NCBI GenBank assembly: GCA_002428735.1
Contig: DIXO01000004.1
Coordinates: 1-15,831 of the forward strand
Length of the DNA stretch: 15,831 nucleotides
Direction: 5' to 3'
DNA from: Syntrophaceae bacterium UBA6078
GTDB taxonomy: Bacteria > Desulfobacterota > Syntrophia > Syntrophales > UBA2210
Under the pieces are notes generated by a model. That model made no database searches, was not told the DNA's origin, and saw nothing but the letters and a program-made list of their open reading frames with translations. Positions within the stretch are counted from its first letter, which is position 1, and each line of letters starts with the position of its first letter. A program made the translations under genes and the position numbers. Below are positions 15,809 to 15,831 of this stretch, piece after piece.

Positions 15809-15831
15809 ATGAGGCGGACGGAGATATTACA
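15809..15831 (+). CDS. Transposase, first seven codons only (cut by window edge)
   Basis: ATG 15809 follows AAGGAGGT (15797-15804) at ideal spacing, and the visible peptide is MRRTEIL. This opening resembles ISNCY/IS1202-type transposases as I recall them (MR-TEIL followed by a helix-turn-helix domain). Seven residues are too few for a firm family call; the placement inside an IS terminus is the better evidence. Confidence 0.5.

Larger units (their letters stand above)
15731..15831 (+). mobile_element. Left end of an insertion sequence running off the right edge
   Basis: The element appears to begin at TGTCAGGAGCACG (15731), which is inverted relative to positions 1-22. Inside are two direct repeats of about 23 bases on a 24-base step (15738-15760 and 15762-15784) sharing AGCACG and TCTGTCCGG, likely transposase binding sites. 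A strong SD and the start of a reading frame follow. The layout (TGT end, repeated CTGTCCGG motif, protein start MRRTEIL) resembles elements filed under ISNCY/IS1202 in my memory; this family call is inference. Confidence 0.65.

Noticed and set aside
1..15831. CRISPR arrays, tRNA or rRNA genes
   Set aside because: No regularly spaced repeat series and no tRNA- or rRNA-like conserved segment was seen on either strand by eye.

Overview
The window reads as accessory chromosome from a strictly anaerobic, Gram-negative bacterium, most plausibly a deltaproteobacterial/Desulfobacterota syntroph or fermenter. This is inference from three things: an oxygen-sensitive 2-hydroxyacyl-CoA dehydratase system beside a CoA-transferase, an AsmA-family inner-membrane protein, and moderately high GC judged by eye. 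Genes are closely packed, with good Shine-Dalgarno sites and recognisable sigma70-type promoters. No tRNA, rRNA or CRISPR array was seen.

Layout. (1) Positions 1-22 are the terminal inverted repeat of an insertion sequence lying mostly left of the window. (2) 68-916 (+) encodes an unrecognised membrane-anchored protein, convergent with a divergent GpsA-like NAD(P)-dependent dehydrogenase (983-2158, -). (3) An amidase (2342-3763, -) is divergent from a two-gene glutaconate-type CoA-transferase operon (4068-5856, +), which ends in a strong intrinsic terminator. (4) A separate operon with its own promoter (6148-6176) encodes both subunits of a 2-hydroxyacyl-CoA dehydratase/benzoyl-CoA-reductase-like enzyme and its ATP-driven activator (6249-9422, +). 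(5) A tight four-gene cassette (9625-13436, +) encodes a GT4 glycosyltransferase, a SAM methyltransferase, an alpha/alpha-toroid protein and a left-handed beta-helix acyltransferase. (6) An AsmA-family protein (13484-15607, -) follows. (7) At 15731 a second copy of the insertion-sequence end begins and its transposase start codon lies at 15809.

How the parts could work together. The CoA-transferase would load CoA onto a carboxylic acid. The activator (ATP, [4Fe-4S]) would inject one electron into the two-subunit dehydratase, which removes water from a 2-hydroxyacyl-CoA to give an enoyl-CoA. This is the logic of the glutamate, phenylalanine and lactate fermentation pathways. The divergent amidase could release the carboxylate from an amide. 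No dehydrogenase that makes the hydroxy acid and no beta-oxidation genes are present, so the substrate is open. The glycan cassette lacks a flippase, polymerase or priming transferase, so it probably makes a small methylated and acylated glycoside or glycolipid, or modifies a cytoplasmic glycan.

The most unexpected observation is that the two window edges carry the same insertion-sequence terminus in inverted orientation (21 of 22 bases identical), so about 15.7 kb lies between two copies of one element.
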